From: Pseudomonas fluorescens
GTDB lineage: Bacteria > Pseudomonadota > Gammaproteobacteria > Pseudomonadales > Pseudomonadaceae
Assembly: GCF_000967965.1 (NCBI RefSeq)
Contig: NZ_LACC01000012.1
Coordinates: 204,667-268,666, forward strand
Length of the DNA stretch: 64,000 nt
Direction of reading: 5' to 3'
Positions 1 to 10,529 of the stretch are shown one piece after another (position 1 is the stretch's first letter; each line of letters opens with the position of its first letter). The position numbers and the translations under genes are program-made. The notes under the pieces were generated by a model, which ran no database searches, was not told the origin of the DNA, and was given only the letters and a program-made list of their open reading frames with translations.

Positions 1-188
1 TTGGTTTTGGAAATAACCTGTAGTTCAGTGTCTGGTTTTGTCTTCTGTAGGTGTTTAGGTCGTTAATTTTAGTCGGTTGAAATGACGCAGGCTGTTTGCT
101 ATTGGTTGTCAGCGTAATGCGGGTTCTGGGTTTTTTGTTAATGCCAGGGTCTGAATTAAATGACGTTGATAAATAATGAGGCTGACTT
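1..188. other. AT-rich non-coding 5' flank of RHS locus
   Basis: No open frame of coding quality is visible here on either strand. The stretch is clearly richer in A and T than the rest of the window, which fits an acquired segment. It ends in a GAGG ribosome-binding site at 178-181 that serves the gene starting at 189. The promoter of the RHS pair is probably here or just left of the window, but no convincing -35/-10 pair can be picked. Confidence 0.5.
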
Positions 189-1178
189 ATGAACGATATG
201 AAAAAACCAACAGTGGCGGGTTATTCGACCCAGGATGAAATTACGATATCGAGCCTGAAAGTAAGATTCGACGCTCCCGGAGTCGAGTCTAAAAGAATTT
301 TTGCCAACGGCAGGATGCAAGTCCGGATCTTGGTATTTGTCGTCGCGGTCAACCAGTCCGGTGCGCCGGTGCCCTTGCAGTATTTTCCGGACTTGATCAG
401 TACACGGCTGATTCGGTTTCATGACGGCCAGCCGTTGGCACAGGACGCCTATGCAGGCGTGCCAGTGCCAGGCTGGAGCGTAAGTGTACTGGAGAACAGA
501 TATGCCCATGACATGCCGGGAACGACTCCAGCCACTGGAGGGACTGGCGGAACTACGGGCACCCCGCTTGAGTTCTGGGTGTCATCTTCAGAGATAGGGC
601 AATTGCATATTGCGGCTGAGGTGACGGTGCAGGGCAAGGTCTATAGAAGCAACAATACGGTGAACCCTGACGGTACAATGAATAATGAAAGCATTGTCGT
701 TAGTGCTGAGCGGAGTCCGGAATACAGTCATGAACTGTTTTCCTGGAGGTCGCATGAAATCTTCGGTGCATGGAATGGTGTCCGGTTGTTCCGTTATGAC
801 CTTGGCCTGTACTTGGGCGGGCAACAAGTAAAGCTGATTGATTGGGATACTCATCAGTACGGTGAGTCGGGCCGATGGCCGGTCAAGTTTTGCTACACAG
901 GCATGCTTACATCGCTTCGGGGCTCAAGGTCTTTTACGGGGATAATGCTTCCCGTACGAGCAGCAGAAGTTGATGTTGTCGGTGTCAGGTTGCCTGTTAT
1001 TCAACGCGTCGGAGAACTGGTTGCTTTTAAAGGTATTCCTCCGGTGTATAAATTCAGTCGTGAAGAGCTGAGGCTGGACCCTTTCTTTTTTACCGCGTTG
1101 GATGAGTTTGGCAACACTCATCATCTGTCATTGGTTGTTGATATTCAAAGCAATGAGTTTTTGTTGGTTAGAGGTTGA
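189..1178 (+). CDS. Hypothetical protein upstream of RHS toxin
   Basis: This 329-residue protein is not one I recognise. It has no signal peptide, no membrane segment and no catalytic motif that I can name. It is rich in beta-forming residues, with a short Gly/Thr/Pro-rich linker near residues 115-126 (TPATGGTGGTTGTP) that may separate two domains. ATG 189 is preceded by GAGG at 178-181; an ATG at 198 is the alternative. The gene ends 68 bases before the RHS start and lies on the same strand, so the two are probably co-transcribed. A role as chaperone, adaptor or secretion partner of the RHS protein is inferred from position only. Base composition is lower in GC than the core genes to the right. 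Confidence 0.75.
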   Translation: MNDMKKPTVAGYSTQDEITISSLKVRFDAPGVESKRIFANGRMQVRILVFVVAVNQSGAPVPLQYFPDLISTRLIRFHDGQPLAQDAYAGVPVPGWSVSVLENRYAHDMPGTTPATGGTGGTTGTPLEFWVSSSEIGQLHIAAEVTVQGKVYRSNNTVNPDGTMNNESIVVSAERSPEYSHELFSWRSHEIFGAWNGVRLFRYDLGLYLGGQQVKLIDWDTHQYGESGRWPVKFCYTGMLTSLRGSRSFTGIMLPVRAAEVDVVGVRLPVIQRVGELVAFKGIPPVYKFSREELRLDPFFFTALDEFGNTHHLSLVVDIQSNEFLLVRG

Positions 1179-1246
1179 GTCGAGGTTTCGGCGGTTTTTC
1201 AGCTTTATGAAGAACCATTCGCACATGACATTTGAAAGGAGTTCAA

Positions 1247-4200
1247 ATGGCTGCTTTAAAACAGGAGAATTTTCATTCTGCGGCATTCAACTTTGAAGGT
1301 TTTCTGGCCGGGGGAGTCGATCCCCGTACGGGTATCTATACCTGTTCTCTGACGCTGGGCGAGTTGACCTCCGGAGTCATGAACGGCCCATCCTTGCCGG
1401 TCAGGCTTTTCTATAGCCCGCTCAATGGCGGCGATGACGGTTTGGGGCAGGGCTGGTCCCTGGCATTGACCCGTTACGACATCGTCAGTGGCATGTTCAC
1501 GCTGTCGGCGGGGGAGCGTTACAAGGCGCGGCAGACATCAACGCAACTGGTGTTTGATGAGTTGAAGCTGGAGACGCTCAAAGTTCAGCGCTCCGGTCCA
1601 GGGCGCTTTGACGTTGTGCACAAGAGTGGTTTGCGTGAGCAGTTGCGTGTTTATGGCGACAGCGATCTGGCGGTGCCAATGAAGATCGTTGCCGCCAATG
1701 GTACGGCGATCCTGCTCGATTACACGGCGATCAATGGTGAGCCGGTCCTCGCGGCGGTGCGAGACGAACATCGGACGTTGCTGAGCATCACCCGCACCGC
1801 AGGGCAGGTGAGACTGACCCAGAATCCCGGTACTCCATGCGAAGCGACCTTTGTACTGAAGTTGGCTAACGATGCAGTGTCCACCATTCGTTTGCCGGAC
1901 GGTGGGCTCTGGTCGATGACCTACGAGACCATCAAGGGGCTCGAGTGCCTGACACAAATGACCTCGCCATTGGGCGCCCGTGAGTTGATTCGCTACCAGA
2001 GTGACGGCCATCGCTTTCCTCCGGGAGCGCCGGTCCCCGCCATTCCCTATGTGATTTCACACACGGTGTTCCCCGGGCAAAAGCAGCCTGCAATCACGAC
2101 GAACTACACCTACTCGCGACAGAATTTCCTGGGCTTTGATGACCCGGATATCCGCTGGTCCAAAGACGGCGATACGCTTTACCAGAGCTCGTCGGATTAC
2201 CACTATGCCTCAACCGAAACGTTGATGAGGGGGCCCGTGGTGCACCGTTCCATCAAGCGAACCTACAACAAATACCATCTGCTGGTCGCGCAAGTGAGGA
2301 CCTGCAATCAGAAGCTGACGTCCCAATCGATTGAGTACCACCTTGAGCCCGGCAAGAGCTTCGATCGGCAGCCGGCGCAGTTTCGGATGCCCAAGGCCCG
2401 GACGCTGCGCTATGACAATCGCAAGACCGGGGCCTCTCGCGAAGAAGTGATCAAGACCGAGTTTGACGCCTGGGGCAACCTGCTCAAACAGGTGGAAGCG
2501 AACGGCGTTGTCACCCTTTCGGAGTTTTATCCGGCGGCGGGTGCTGACGGTTGCCCTGCTGATCCTTTGGGTTTTGTGCGTTTTGAAAAGCAAAGAACCG
2601 TGCTCCCCGCATCAGGTTTTGCCGATGCCGCGACTATGCTGGTTCGCTTTCGCTACCGTTCGCTCGGGCAGGCCGGGCAGGCCGGTCACGATGTAGTCCT
2701 TGAGCAGAAAGTGCTTTATGAGCAGGCGACGGCCGGTGACCTCCGGTGTTCACAGGTCGACCTGATGTATGTCGATCAGCCAACGGACACCCTGCGTCAC
2801 GGTCTGCTGAAAAAACAGACCACCACCCGTAACGGTATGGCCAATGAAACCGAGTTTTACTACACCTTCAACGATGTCTCGCTCGACCTGAAAACCATTG
2901 AGACCAGTTTTGATGGCGCCCGCAAAACATCGACCCTGACGTATTCGACACTCAACGGCTTGAAGTTGGCGGAGCAAAGCGAAGACGAAGGGCAAGTCGA
3001 ATACACCTACGACGGCCTCGGTCGCGTGCTGAGTGAAACGGTCGCTTCCACATCGGCCTTCGCGGTGACGCGCAGTACGCAATATCAACTGCCGAGCATT
3101 GGTAATGTGCCGGCGGCGACGCTGACGACGGATGTCAACGGCGTACAGCAAAAGACCTGCTTCGACGGTCTTGGCCGGGTGATCTCGATCGATGAGCAGG
3201 ATGCCGATCAATCAACACTGGGTGAGTTTCGCCAGGTTTATGCCACGCGCTACGACAGGCTAGGACAATTGACTGACGAAACGCTGACCGACTGGTGGCC
3301 GGGGCAGACGCGAATGCTCAACACTCATTTCGATTTCGATGACTGGGGGCAACTCAAAACCACAGTCCACCCCGATGGTCGCCAGGAACATTGCGATTAT
3401 GATCCGGTCAGCAGGCAGGAGGCGAAATGGCAGGAGGGCATGGGCAAGTCGGTCACCACCTACAATGCATTCGGAAAACCCGACAGCGTTGAGCTGTTCG
3501 ATACCGGTGGGCAACGCCAGGGCAAGCATCAGTATGAGTACGACGGACTGGGCCGCAGTGTCGGGCAGACCGACCCGGTCGGCAACCGGACGACTTTCGA
3601 GTATGACGTCTTCAATCGCCTGACCCGCAGCGTTCTACCCGATGCTCATGTGGTGCAGACTGAATATGCCGCTCATAGTGATGAGCCCTTGCCCATTGAG
3701 GTCACGCTGGCCGGTCGCAGTCTGGGGCAACAACGTTTTGACGGACTTGGGCGCCTGGTTCAGAGCCGTTGTGGCGGCCGGACGACCGATGCCGGATACG
3801 AGGCCGGTTTCAGCCAGCCAGCCTGGAAGCAGATGCCCAGCGGCGAGCGGATCGAGTTTCAATATGAGCACCACTTGGGTGGCCGCGTGAAGGAGCGCAA
3901 GGCGACCGGTCTGTTGGCCCGTTACGAGTATCACCCGCGACTCGGCGAATTGACCAAGTGCGTCGAGCAACAGCGCGAAACCCGACTGGAGTACTACCGG
4001 TCCGGGCGTCTCAAGCGTGAGACCTTGAAGGTGGAGGCGGTCGAGAAGAGCCTCTCCTACACGTATACGCTGCTCGGTCGGCCGCTCAGTTGCACCGATG
4101 TGCTGGGTGAGGAACACAAGACTGAATACGACGAACAAGGGCGCCCGAAATCCTTTGCGCAGCCTGCGCTCAAAGCCACGTTTGCCTACAACGCACTGGG

Positions 4201-5977
4201 GCAACTGTCGACCGTTGATGCACGAGCAACCGATGGCCAGGGTTCGATGGTGACCCGGTTGATCTACGATGATCTGGGGCGTGAAGTCACGCGCACATTC
4301 GAAGTGAGTGGTGGCATTACGCGGACCCTGTCGTCGAGCTACACCCTGGCGGGGAAGCTGGCGCAAAAGACCCTGAAGCAGGGAGATGAAGTCGTGCGCA
4401 GCGAGCAGTTCTCCTACGACTCGCGCGGCCGGCTTGGCAACTATTCCTGTACGGGCACACAACGACCGCTGGACGCCCAGGGCAAAGAAATCATCCGGCA
4501 GTGCTATGTGTTCGACGCCTTCGACAACATCGTGTCCCTGGAAACCGAATTTCCCGGTGGCCGCAATCTCGAGTTGTTCGAATTCAGCGCCAGTGATCCG
4601 ACCCAATTGACGGGCATTCGCAACAGTCATGCGGATTACCCGGCGCCCGTCGTGTTGCAGTACGACGCCAACGGTCACTTGATCGTCGACGAACAAGCGC
4701 GTCGGCTGACTTACGATGCGTTAGGGCGCCTGACTCAGGTGGCGGGTGCCGTCGGGGCGGTGGTACGCAGCTATCACTACGATGCGCGGGATCAATTGGC
4801 GGAACTGTCGCAGCCGTCAGGCACGGCGATCCAGTGTTTCTACCGGGCCGGGCGGGCGATCAACGAAATCTGTGGTCCGGACGCCAGCACTTCATTGCGT
4901 CAGGACGACATTTTGCTGGGCCAGGACCGCAAGGGCGACGCTGCCGGCGTTCGCTTGCTGGGTATCGATCAGCAACAGACCACGCTGACCGAGCTTCTGG
5001 CTGGACAGAGTCGCCATGTGGCCTACAGCCCTTATGGACATAGTCCGTCAGAAGGCGGGCTGTTGAGCCTGTTGCGCTTCGCCGGCGAGCCACTCGATCC
5101 TCTGACCGGTTTGTATCTGCCGGGCAATGGCTATCGAGCCTACAGCCCAGCACTGATGCGCTTTATCAGCCCGGACAACCTCAGCCCCTTCGGCGCCGGT
5201 GGCTTGAACCCCTACGCCTACTGCGCGGGCGACCCGATTAATCGCATAGACCCGACCGGGCACATTTGGCAGTCGTTGCTTGGCATCACCCTGTCTGTTG
5301 TCGGCCTGGCACTCAGTGTTGCCACCCTGGGTGCGGCCACGCCCTTGGCATTGTTGAGCATATCGCTCGCGGCCACATCGACCGCGTTAGCAATTTCCGG
5401 GATTGTCGTGGATGAACTTGCGCCGGATTCTGGCGTTGGTGACGCACTGGGCTGGGCGAGTCTGGTCACGGGCGGGTTGTCCGCAGCCTGCGGGGTAGGT
5501 GCCTTGGGTCGAAGTGCGGTCAAGGCAGGCAACAGGCTGGCCGGGGCCTACAAGTCGGGGCTGAGCAGCGATCCAAAAGCGGCGGCCAAGGCGATGGCCA
5601 GCGGGATGGGAAAGGCCAAAAAAGCCTCGGGCATCGTCAAGGGCAAGGGGGCCAAAAAGGCCGCGAAGGCAGCCCAGGCCGGTGAAAGCGGTCCGAGTAC
5701 CCCGACGCGGTGGACGCGAACCGGTATTGGTGACGAGTCAATCCCGTCAGACCTGAAGCCGGCCTACCGGGGCGAATGGGAGAAGTTCAAAGGCGGTCTG
5801 GATCAGGGGCTTCATCCCAAGCAGGCGGCCGAGCTGATGGATGACCCGTTTTTCAAGAAACTGAGTGGCGCCAATAATCAATGGACGGTGCGCATCGGAG
5901 GCAAGGACCGTGTTTCGTTCGCGATCCACGACAGAAGCCACGAAGTGCAGATCCTGCAAATCGGCGGGCATCCCTGA
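1247..5977 (+). CDS. RHS-repeat polymorphic toxin
   Basis: This is a 1576-residue RHS/YD-repeat protein, a family whose repeats form a shell around a C-terminal toxin that is released by self-cleavage. Many YD repeats are visible (for example [28 protein letters not shown]). The conserved RHS core runs from about residue 1285 ([20 protein letters not shown]) and ends in DPTGH at 1335-1339. After it come a hydrophobic stretch (about 1344-1390), a Lys/Ala/Gly-rich linker (about 1435-1480) and a variable tail from about 1485. The tail ends [20 protein letters not shown], which resembles the last strands of RelE/ParE-type toxins; this is a weak inference. Start chosen at ATG 1247, because AAGGAG at 1236-1241 fits it; an in-frame TTG at 1232 lies upstream of that site. 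No immunity gene follows: queG begins on the other strand 20 bases later. Confidence 0.9.
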   Translation: MAALKQENFHSAAFNFEGFLAGGVDPRTGIYTCSLTLGELTSGVMNGPSLPVRLFYSPLNGGDDGLGQGWSLALTRYDIVSGMFTLSAGERYKARQTSTQLVFDELKLETLKVQRSGPGRFDVVHKSGLREQLRVYGDSDLAVPMKIVAANGTAILLDYTAINGEPVLAAVRDEHRTLLSITRTAGQVRLTQNPGTPCEATFVLKLANDAVSTIRLPDGGLWSMTYETIKGLECLTQMTSPLGARELIRYQSDGHRFPPGAPVPAIPYVISHTVFPGQKQPAITTNYTYSRQNFLGFDDPDIRWSKDGDTLYQSSSDYHYASTETLMRGPVVHRSIKRTYNKYHLLVAQVRTCNQKLTSQSIEYHLEPGKSFDRQPAQFRMPKARTLRYDNRKTGASREEVIKTEFDAWGNLLKQVEANGVVTLSEFYPAAGADGCPADPLGFVRFEKQRTVLPASGFADAATMLVRFRYRSLGQAGQAGHDVVLEQKVLYEQATAGDLRCSQVDLMYVDQPTDTLRHGLLKKQTTTRNGMANETEFYYTFNDVSLDLKTIETSFDGARKTSTLTYSTLNGLKLAEQSEDEGQVEYTYDGLGRVLSETVASTSAFAVTRSTQYQLPSIGNVPAATLTTDVNGVQQKTCFDGLGRVISIDEQDADQSTLGEFRQVYATRYDRLGQLTDETLTDWWPGQTRMLNTHFDFDDWGQLKTTVHPDGRQEHCDYDPVSRQEAKWQEGMGKSVTTYNAFGKPDSVELFDTGGQRQGKHQYEYDGLGRSVGQTDPVGNRTTFEYDVFNRLTRSVLPDAHVVQTEYAAHSDEPLPIEVTLAGRSLGQQRFDGLGRLVQSRCGGRTTDAGYEAGFSQPAWKQMPSGERIEFQYEHHLGGRVKERKATGLLARYEYHPRLGELTKCVEQQRETRLEYYRSGRLKRETLKVEAVEKSLSYTYTLLGRPLSCTDVLGEEHKTEYDEQGRPKSFAQPALKATFAYNALGQLSTVDARATDGQGSMVTRLIYDDLGREVTRTFEVSGGITRTLSSSYTLAGKLAQKTLKQGDEVVRSEQFSYDSRGRLGNYSCTGTQRPLDAQGKEIIRQCYVFDAFDNIVSLETEFPGGRNLELFEFSASDPTQLTGIRNSHADYPAPVVLQYDANGHLIVDEQARRLTYDALGRLTQVAGAVGAVVRSYHYDARDQLAELSQPSGTAIQCFYRAGRAINEICGPDASTSLRQDDILLGQDRKGDAAGVRLLGIDQQQTTLTELLAGQSRHVAYSPYGHSPSEGGLLSLLRFAGEPLDPLTGLYLPGNGYRAYSPALMRFISPDNLSPFGAGGLNPYAYCAGDPINRIDPTGHIWQSLLGITLSVVGLALSVATLGAATPLALLSISLAATSTALAISGIVVDELAPDSGVGDALGWASLVTGGLSAACGVGALGRSAVKAGNRLAGAYKSGLSSDPKAAAKAMASGMGKAKKASGIVKGKGAKKAAKAAQAGESGPSTPTRWTRTGIGDESIPSDLKPAYRGEWEKFKGGLDQGLHPKQAAELMDDPFFKKLSGANNQWTVRIGGKDRVSFAIHDRSHEVQILQIGGHP

Positions 5978-5997
5978 TTTGTTTACATTGGCGCAGG

Positions 5998-7077
5998 TTA
6001 CAGCGGCGTTGCCTGCCGCTCGGCATGCTGGCGTAGCGCCCACTCCACATGCTCCCTGACCAACTCCGACGGATACTCCCGTCGCGCCTTCAGCGCCTCC
6101 AGCACCGGGATCGTTGAAGGCGCATTCCCCAGCCCCACCGCCAGGTTGCGCAACCAGTTTTCGTAACCGGTCCGGCGCAGCGGCGAGCCTTCGGTGCTGC
6201 TGAGAAATTTCTCTTCATCCCACATGAACAGTTCCGCCAGCCCGGCATTGTCCAGATTGTGCCGCGGCTTGAAGTCGCTTTCACCGGACGGGCGGGCGAA
6301 GCGGTTCCATGGGCAGACGATCTGGCAGTCATCGCAACCGAACACCCGGTTGCCGATCAGCGGCCGCAAGTCTTCAGGGATCGCGCCTTTGAGTTCGATG
6401 GTCAGGTAGGAAATGCAGCGTCGGGCATCCAGCACATAGGGGCCGACGAAGGCGTTGGTTGGGCAGATGTCGAGGCAGGCGCTGCACCGCCCGCAGTGTT
6501 CGGTGGCGTGGGGCGGGTCGACCGGCAGCGGCAAGTCGACGAACAGTTCGGCGAGGAAGAAATAGCTGCCTGCCTTGCGATTCAAGACCAGGGTATTTTT
6601 GCCGATCCATCCAAGACCCGCCTGTTCGGCGATGGCTTTTTCCAGCACCGGCGCGCTGTCGACGAAGGCACGAAAGCCGAACGGGCCGATCTCGGCCTGA
6701 ATTTTTTCCGCCAGTTGTTGCACGCGTTTGCGGATCAGCTTGTGGTAATCACGGCCCAGAGCATAACGGGAGACGTAGGCTTTTTCCGGTTGGGCCAACA
6801 CTTTCGCCATTTGGGTGTCGCCGGCCAGGTAGTCCATGCGCAGCGAAACCACGCGCAACGTACCCGGCACCAGCTCTTCCGGGTGCGAGCGTTTGCTGCC
6901 GTGGGCGCCCATGTAGTCCATTTCGCCGTGGTAGCCGGCTTCGAGCCAGCGTTCCAGGTGCTGCTCATGCTCGGCCAGGTCGAGGCCGCTGATGCCGACT
7001 TGCTGGAAGCCCAGCTCGCGACCCCAGTCCTTGATGGATTGGGCGAGAGCAGGCAGGTCTGTGGTAATAGCGGGCAT
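5998..7077 (-). CDS. queG: Epoxyqueuosine reductase QueG
   Basis: QueG reduces epoxyqueuosine to queuosine in tRNA, the last step of queuosine synthesis, using cobalamin and two [4Fe-4S] clusters. The 359-residue protein has the ferredoxin-like cysteines C195, C198, C201 and C205 (CGRCSACLDICP), then C221 and a second group C248, C251, C255 (CDDCQIVCPWN). The likely catalytic Asp is D140 (AFVDSAPVLEK). ATG 7077 gives the usual family length. An upstream in-frame ATG at 7149 would overlap the divergent nnr gene and is less likely. The gene converges with the RHS gene and leaves only 20 bases between the two stop codons. Confidence 0.93.
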   Translation of the reverse strand: MPAITTDLPALAQSIKDWGRELGFQQVGISGLDLAEHEQHLERWLEAGYHGEMDYMGAHGSKRSHPEELVPGTLRVVSLRMDYLAGDTQMAKVLAQPEKAYVSRYALGRDYHKLIRKRVQQLAEKIQAEIGPFGFRAFVDSAPVLEKAIAEQAGLGWIGKNTLVLNRKAGSYFFLAELFVDLPLPVDPPHATEHCGRCSACLDICPTNAFVGPYVLDARRCISYLTIELKGAIPEDLRPLIGNRVFGCDDCQIVCPWNRFARPSGESDFKPRHNLDNAGLAELFMWDEEKFLSSTEGSPLRRTGYENWLRNLAVGLGNAPSTIPVLEALKARREYPSELVREHVEWALRQHAERQATPL

Positions 7078-7106
7078 GAGACGAGAGAAACCGGAGCTGA
7101 GGTGCG

Positions 7107-7112
7107 TATAAT
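7107..7112 (+). promoter_or_regulatory. Candidate -10 element for nnr operon
   Basis: A perfect TATAAT lies in the 63-base gap between the divergent queG and nnr starts. The hexamer 17 bases upstream (AGAGAA, 7084-7089) is a poor -35, so the call rests on the -10 box and its position about 30 bases before the nnr ATG. Confidence 0.4.
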
Positions 7113-7140
7113 TCTGCCAGACATCGGAGCCCGAAGACGC

Positions 7141-8640
7141 ATGCCGCACACTAAAGATGAATTACCCGACGCGCTGTATAGCGCCGCCCAGGTACGAGCA
7201 CTCGACGCGAGCCTGATTGCCGCCGGCACAGCGGGCTTCGAATTGATGCAGCGCGCGGCGCGAGCGACGTGGCGGGCGCTGGTGCGGCAATGGCCGACAG
7301 CGAACGAACTGAGCGTGCTGGCCGGACATGGCAACAACGCCGGGGACGGGTATCTGGTGGCCGTATTGGCCCAGCGTGCCGGTTGGTCGGTGCGGGTGCT
7401 GGCGGTAGGGGAACCGCAGCGCTTGCAGGGTGATGCGGCGTTGGCCCATGCCGAGGCGGTGTCTCAAAATGTGCTCATCGAGCCTTGGACGGCACAATCC
7501 GGATTGCGCGGCATTGTGCTGGATGCTTTGCTTGGCACTGGTCTGAGCGGCGATGTCCGTGAGCCGTATACCAGCGCCATCGCCGCGATCAATGCCAGCG
7601 GGCTGCCGGTTGCGGCGGTGGATATTCCGTCAGGATTGTGCGCGGATACGGGGCGCATCCTTGGTCATGCCGTGCATGCCGACCTGACGGTCACGTTCAT
7701 TGGCTTGAAGGTGGGGTTGTTCACCGGCGAGGCGGCCAATGTGGTCGGTGAACTGCTGTTCAACGACTTGCACGCTGACCCACAGCTGATAGAAGGCGCT
7801 GCTTTCACCGCCCGTCGCCTGACCGCTGCTAACCTGCAGCGTCCAACGGCGCGGGCACAGGCTTCCCATAAAGGTAAGTTCGGCCATGTGTTGCTGATCG
7901 GTGGCGACCGTGGGTTGGGTGGCGCGATTCTGCTGAGCGCGCAAAGTGCGCTGCGCAGCGGGGCGGGCATGGTGTCGGTGGCGACTCGCAGCGAACATGT
8001 GTGCGCCGCGCTGGCGCGGATCCCCGAGGCGATGGTACTGGGCACTTCGTCGGCCAATCAGTTGATGGGTTTGCTTCAAAAAGTTTCTGTGTTGGTTGTC
8101 GGTCCGGGGCTGGGCCAGGCTGGCTGGGGGCGCAGCTTGTTGTCGGCCGCTGCCAATGCACCGCTGCCGCAAGTCTGGGACGCCGATGCGCTGAACATGT
8201 TGGCCGAGGAGCGTGTGAGTTTGCCCGGCAATTGCGTGATCACTCCGCATCCGGGCGAAGCGGCACGTTTGCTTGGGGTGAGCACTGCCGACGTTCAGTC
8301 TGACCGTCCCGCCGCAGCCCATGCCTTGAGTAAAAAATATACAGCTGTCGTCGTACTGAAAGGTGCCGGCAGCCTGATCGCTCATCCCGATGGGCGTCTG
8401 GCGCTGTGTCGTCAGGGGCACCCGGCCATGGCCACCGCTGGTTTGGGCGATGTGCTGGCCGGTTTGCTCGGCGCATTGCTGGCCCAGGGCATGGAGCCAT
8501 TCGACGCAGCATGCCTGGCGGTCTGGTTGCACGCCAATGCCGGCGAGCAACAAGGAAAATTCGGCCGTGGGCTGGCGGCCAGTGATCTGATTCCAGCCAT
8601 TCGTCAGTTGTTGGAGGAGCAAGCACCGTGTCTGAAGTAA
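7141..8640 (+). CDS. nnr: Bifunctional NAD(P)H-hydrate repair enzyme
   Basis: This 499-residue two-domain enzyme repairs damaged NAD(P)H: it epimerises the R/S hydrate and dehydrates the S form using ADP. The N-terminal YjeF_N-type epimerase domain (about 1-215) carries the loop GHGNNAGDG at 62-70. The C-terminal ribokinase-like dehydratase domain (about 225-495) carries the nucleotide and catalytic motif AGLGDVLAG. ATG 7141 is chosen because the family begins near here. The reading frame stays open much further upstream, but that part runs antisense to queG. The end overlaps the tsaE start by 13 bases, as in the conserved nnr-tsaE-amiB-mutL-miaA-hfq order. Confidence 0.93.
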   Translation: MPHTKDELPDALYSAAQVRALDASLIAAGTAGFELMQRAARATWRALVRQWPTANELSVLAGHGNNAGDGYLVAVLAQRAGWSVRVLAVGEPQRLQGDAALAHAEAVSQNVLIEPWTAQSGLRGIVLDALLGTGLSGDVREPYTSAIAAINASGLPVAAVDIPSGLCADTGRILGHAVHADLTVTFIGLKVGLFTGEAANVVGELLFNDLHADPQLIEGAAFTARRLTAANLQRPTARAQASHKGKFGHVLLIGGDRGLGGAILLSAQSALRSGAGMVSVATRSEHVCAALARIPEAMVLGTSSANQLMGLLQKVSVLVVGPGLGQAGWGRSLLSAAANAPLPQVWDADALNMLAEERVSLPGNCVITPHPGEAARLLGVSTADVQSDRPAAAHALSKKYTAVVVLKGAGSLIAHPDGRLALCRQGHPAMATAGLGDVLAGLLGALLAQGMEPFDAACLAVWLHANAGEQQGKFGRGLAASDLIPAIRQLLEEQAPCLK

Positions 8641-9098
8641 CCCTGTACCTGGCTGATGAGCAGGCCATGAGCGACTTTGGCGCACGCATTGCCCGAATCA
8701 CCCAAGGCCATGGCCTGATTTTCCTTGAGGGCAACCTGGGGATGGGCAAAACCACGTTGTCCCGAGGCATCATCCGCGGTCTGGGGCATGTCGGGGCAGT
8801 CAAAAGCCCGACCTTCACCCTGGTCGAGCCTTACGAGATCGGCGACATTCGCGCCTTCCATTTCGATTTGTACCGTCTGGTCGATCCGGAAGAGCTAGAG
8901 TTCCTCGGTATCCGCGACTACTTCGAAGACGATGCCCTGTGTCTGATCGAATGGCCCGATAAAGGTGCAGGCTTTTTGCCAAAGCCTGACCTGACCATTA
9001 CCATTAGCCCGCAAGACAGCGGGCGTTCGCTGAAAATTTTATCCCAGGGCTCGCGTGGCGAGGCCTGGTGTGCCGCTTTGGCATTGGAATCCAAATAG
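8628..9098 (+). CDS. tsaE: tRNA t6A ATPase TsaE
   Basis: TsaE is the small ATPase that works with TsaB and TsaD to make N6-threonylcarbamoyladenosine at position 37 of ANN-decoding tRNAs. The 156-residue protein has the P-loop EGNLGMGKTT at 34-43 and the conserved segments SPTFTLVEPY and HFDLYRL. The start is GTG 8628, inside the 3' end of nnr, with GGAGGAG at 8613-8619 as a well-placed ribosome-binding site. This suggests translational coupling to nnr. The stop codon is followed at once by the amiB start. Confidence 0.95.
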   Translation: MSEVTLYLADEQAMSDFGARIARITQGHGLIFLEGNLGMGKTTLSRGIIRGLGHVGAVKSPTFTLVEPYEIGDIRAFHFDLYRLVDPEELEFLGIRDYFEDDALCLIEWPDKGAGFLPKPDLTITISPQDSGRSLKILSQGSRGEAWCAALALESK

Positions 9099-10529
9099 AT
9101 GATGGGGTTAGGTATGCGCTTTCGCGCGTTGGTGGCTGCCGTAGGGGTGTTGTTTTTGGCGGTGACCGTCGACGCTGTGGCCGATTCGAAGGTCAACAGT
9201 GTTCGTCTGTGGCGGGCACCGGACAACACTCGACTGGTGTTTGACCTGACTGGCCCGGTGCAACACAGCGTCTTTACCCTGACGGCTCCGGATCGCCTGG
9301 TCATCGACATCAATGGCGCGACCCTCGGTGCGCCGCTCAACGTCAACACCTCGAACACCCCGATTACCGCCATGCGCTCGGCCCAACGCACACCGACCGA
9401 CCTGCGGGTGGTCATCGACCTGAAAAAGGCCGTGACGCCGAAAAGCTTCTCCCTGGCGCCGAACGCCCAGTACGGCAACCGGTTGGTGGTCGATCTGTTC
9501 GATAACGCCGCAGACGCCGCGCCTCCTCCAGCACCGACACCGTCGGTCGCCACGGTGCCCGCCGTGCCGGTCTCGCCTGTGGAACCGGCGATCAAGCTGC
9601 CGCCGGCTCCGGCCGGCAAACGCGACATCATTGTGGTAATCGACGCCGGTCACGGCGGCGAAGACCCGGGTGCCTCGGGCTCCCGCGGTCAACGGGAAAA
9701 AGACGTGGTACTGGCCATCGCCCGTGAACTGCAACGGCAGGTCAGCGGTATGAAAGGCTTCCGCGCCGAACTGACCCGTACCGGCGACTACTTCATTCCG
9801 TTGCGCGGCCGTACTGAAATCGCCCGCAAGAAAGGCGCCGACCTGTTCGTCTCGATCCACGCCGACGCCGCACCCTCCGCTGCCGCGTTCGGTGCCTCGG
9901 TGTTTGCCCTGTCCGATCGCGGCGCGACTTCCGAGACCGCCCGCTGGCTGGCCGACAGCGAAAACCGTTCCGACTTGATCGGTGGTGCCGGCAACGTCAG
10001 CCTCGATGACAAGGACCGCATGCTCGCTGGCGTATTGCTCGATTTGTCGATGACGGCATCCCTGACCTCCAGCCTGAATGTCGGCCAGAAAGTTTTGAGC
10101 AACATTGGCCGGGTGACACCGTTGCACAAGCAACGGGTTGAGCAAGCCGGGTTCATGGTGCTGAAGTCGCCGGATATTCCGTCGATCCTGGTGGAAACCG
10201 GGTTCATCTCCAACGCCAACGAAGCCTCGAAGCTTGCGGCGTCGAGCCACCAGCAGGCGCTGGCGCGTTCGATCAGCAGTGGCGTGCGCCAGTTCTTCCA
10301 GCAGAACCCGCCGCCGGGCACTTACATTGCCTGGCTGCGCGATTCCGGCAAGATTGTGCAGGGGCCGCGTGACCACCGCGTCAACCCGGGCGAGACCCTG
10401 GCGATGATCGCCGTGCGCTATCAGGTATCGCCCGCGACCCTGCGCAGCGCCAACAACCTGTCGAGCGATGAACTCAAGATCGGTCAGCACCTGACGATTC
10501 CGGGCACTGAACTGGCGGCCAAAGAATGA
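9099..10529 (+). CDS. amiB: N-acetylmuramoyl-L-alanine amidase (AmiB type)
   Basis: This periplasmic zinc amidase cuts peptide stems from peptidoglycan during daughter-cell separation. The 476-residue protein has a signal peptide (about 1-28), an AMIN domain (about 32-130), a Pro/Ala-rich linker, an Amidase_3 catalytic domain and a C-terminal LysM domain (about 425-470, [16 protein letters not shown]). Zinc and catalytic motifs are [18 protein letters not shown] and [10 protein letters not shown]. The start is uncertain: ATG 9099, 9102 and 9114 are all in frame. The last has the best purine-rich upstream sequence (GGGGTTAGG) and would still leave a complete signal peptide. The 3' end overlaps mutL by four bases (ATGA). 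Confidence 0.93.
   Translation: MMGLGMRFRALVAAVGVLFLAVTVDAVADSKVNSVRLWRAPDNTRLVFDLTGPVQHSVFTLTAPDRLVIDINGATLGAPLNVNTSNTPITAMRSAQRTPTDLRVVIDLKKAVTPKSFSLAPNAQYGNRLVVDLFDNAADAAPPPAPTPSVATVPAVPVSPVEPAIKLPPAPAGKRDIIVVIDAGHGGEDPGASGSRGQREKDVVLAIARELQRQVSGMKGFRAELTRTGDYFIPLRGRTEIARKKGADLFVSIHADAAPSAAAFGASVFALSDRGATSETARWLADSENRSDLIGGAGNVSLDDKDRMLAGVLLDLSMTASLTSSLNVGQKVLSNIGRVTPLHKQRVEQAGFMVLKSPDIPSILVETGFISNANEASKLAASSHQQALARSISSGVRQFFQQNPPPGTYIAWLRDSGKIVQGPRDHRVNPGETLAMIAVRYQVSPATLRSANNLSSDELKIGQHLTIPGTELAAKE

Noticed and set aside
3635..4696. 353-codon minus-strand frame within the RHS gene
   Set aside because: The RHS frame is continuous and typical on the plus strand. The reverse frame has no motif and no start signal, so it was not accepted as a hidden immunity gene.
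6259..7140. Upstream extension of the nnr frame over queG
   Set aside because: The extension is antisense to queG, which has all its iron-sulfur cysteines. The enzyme family begins near 7141.
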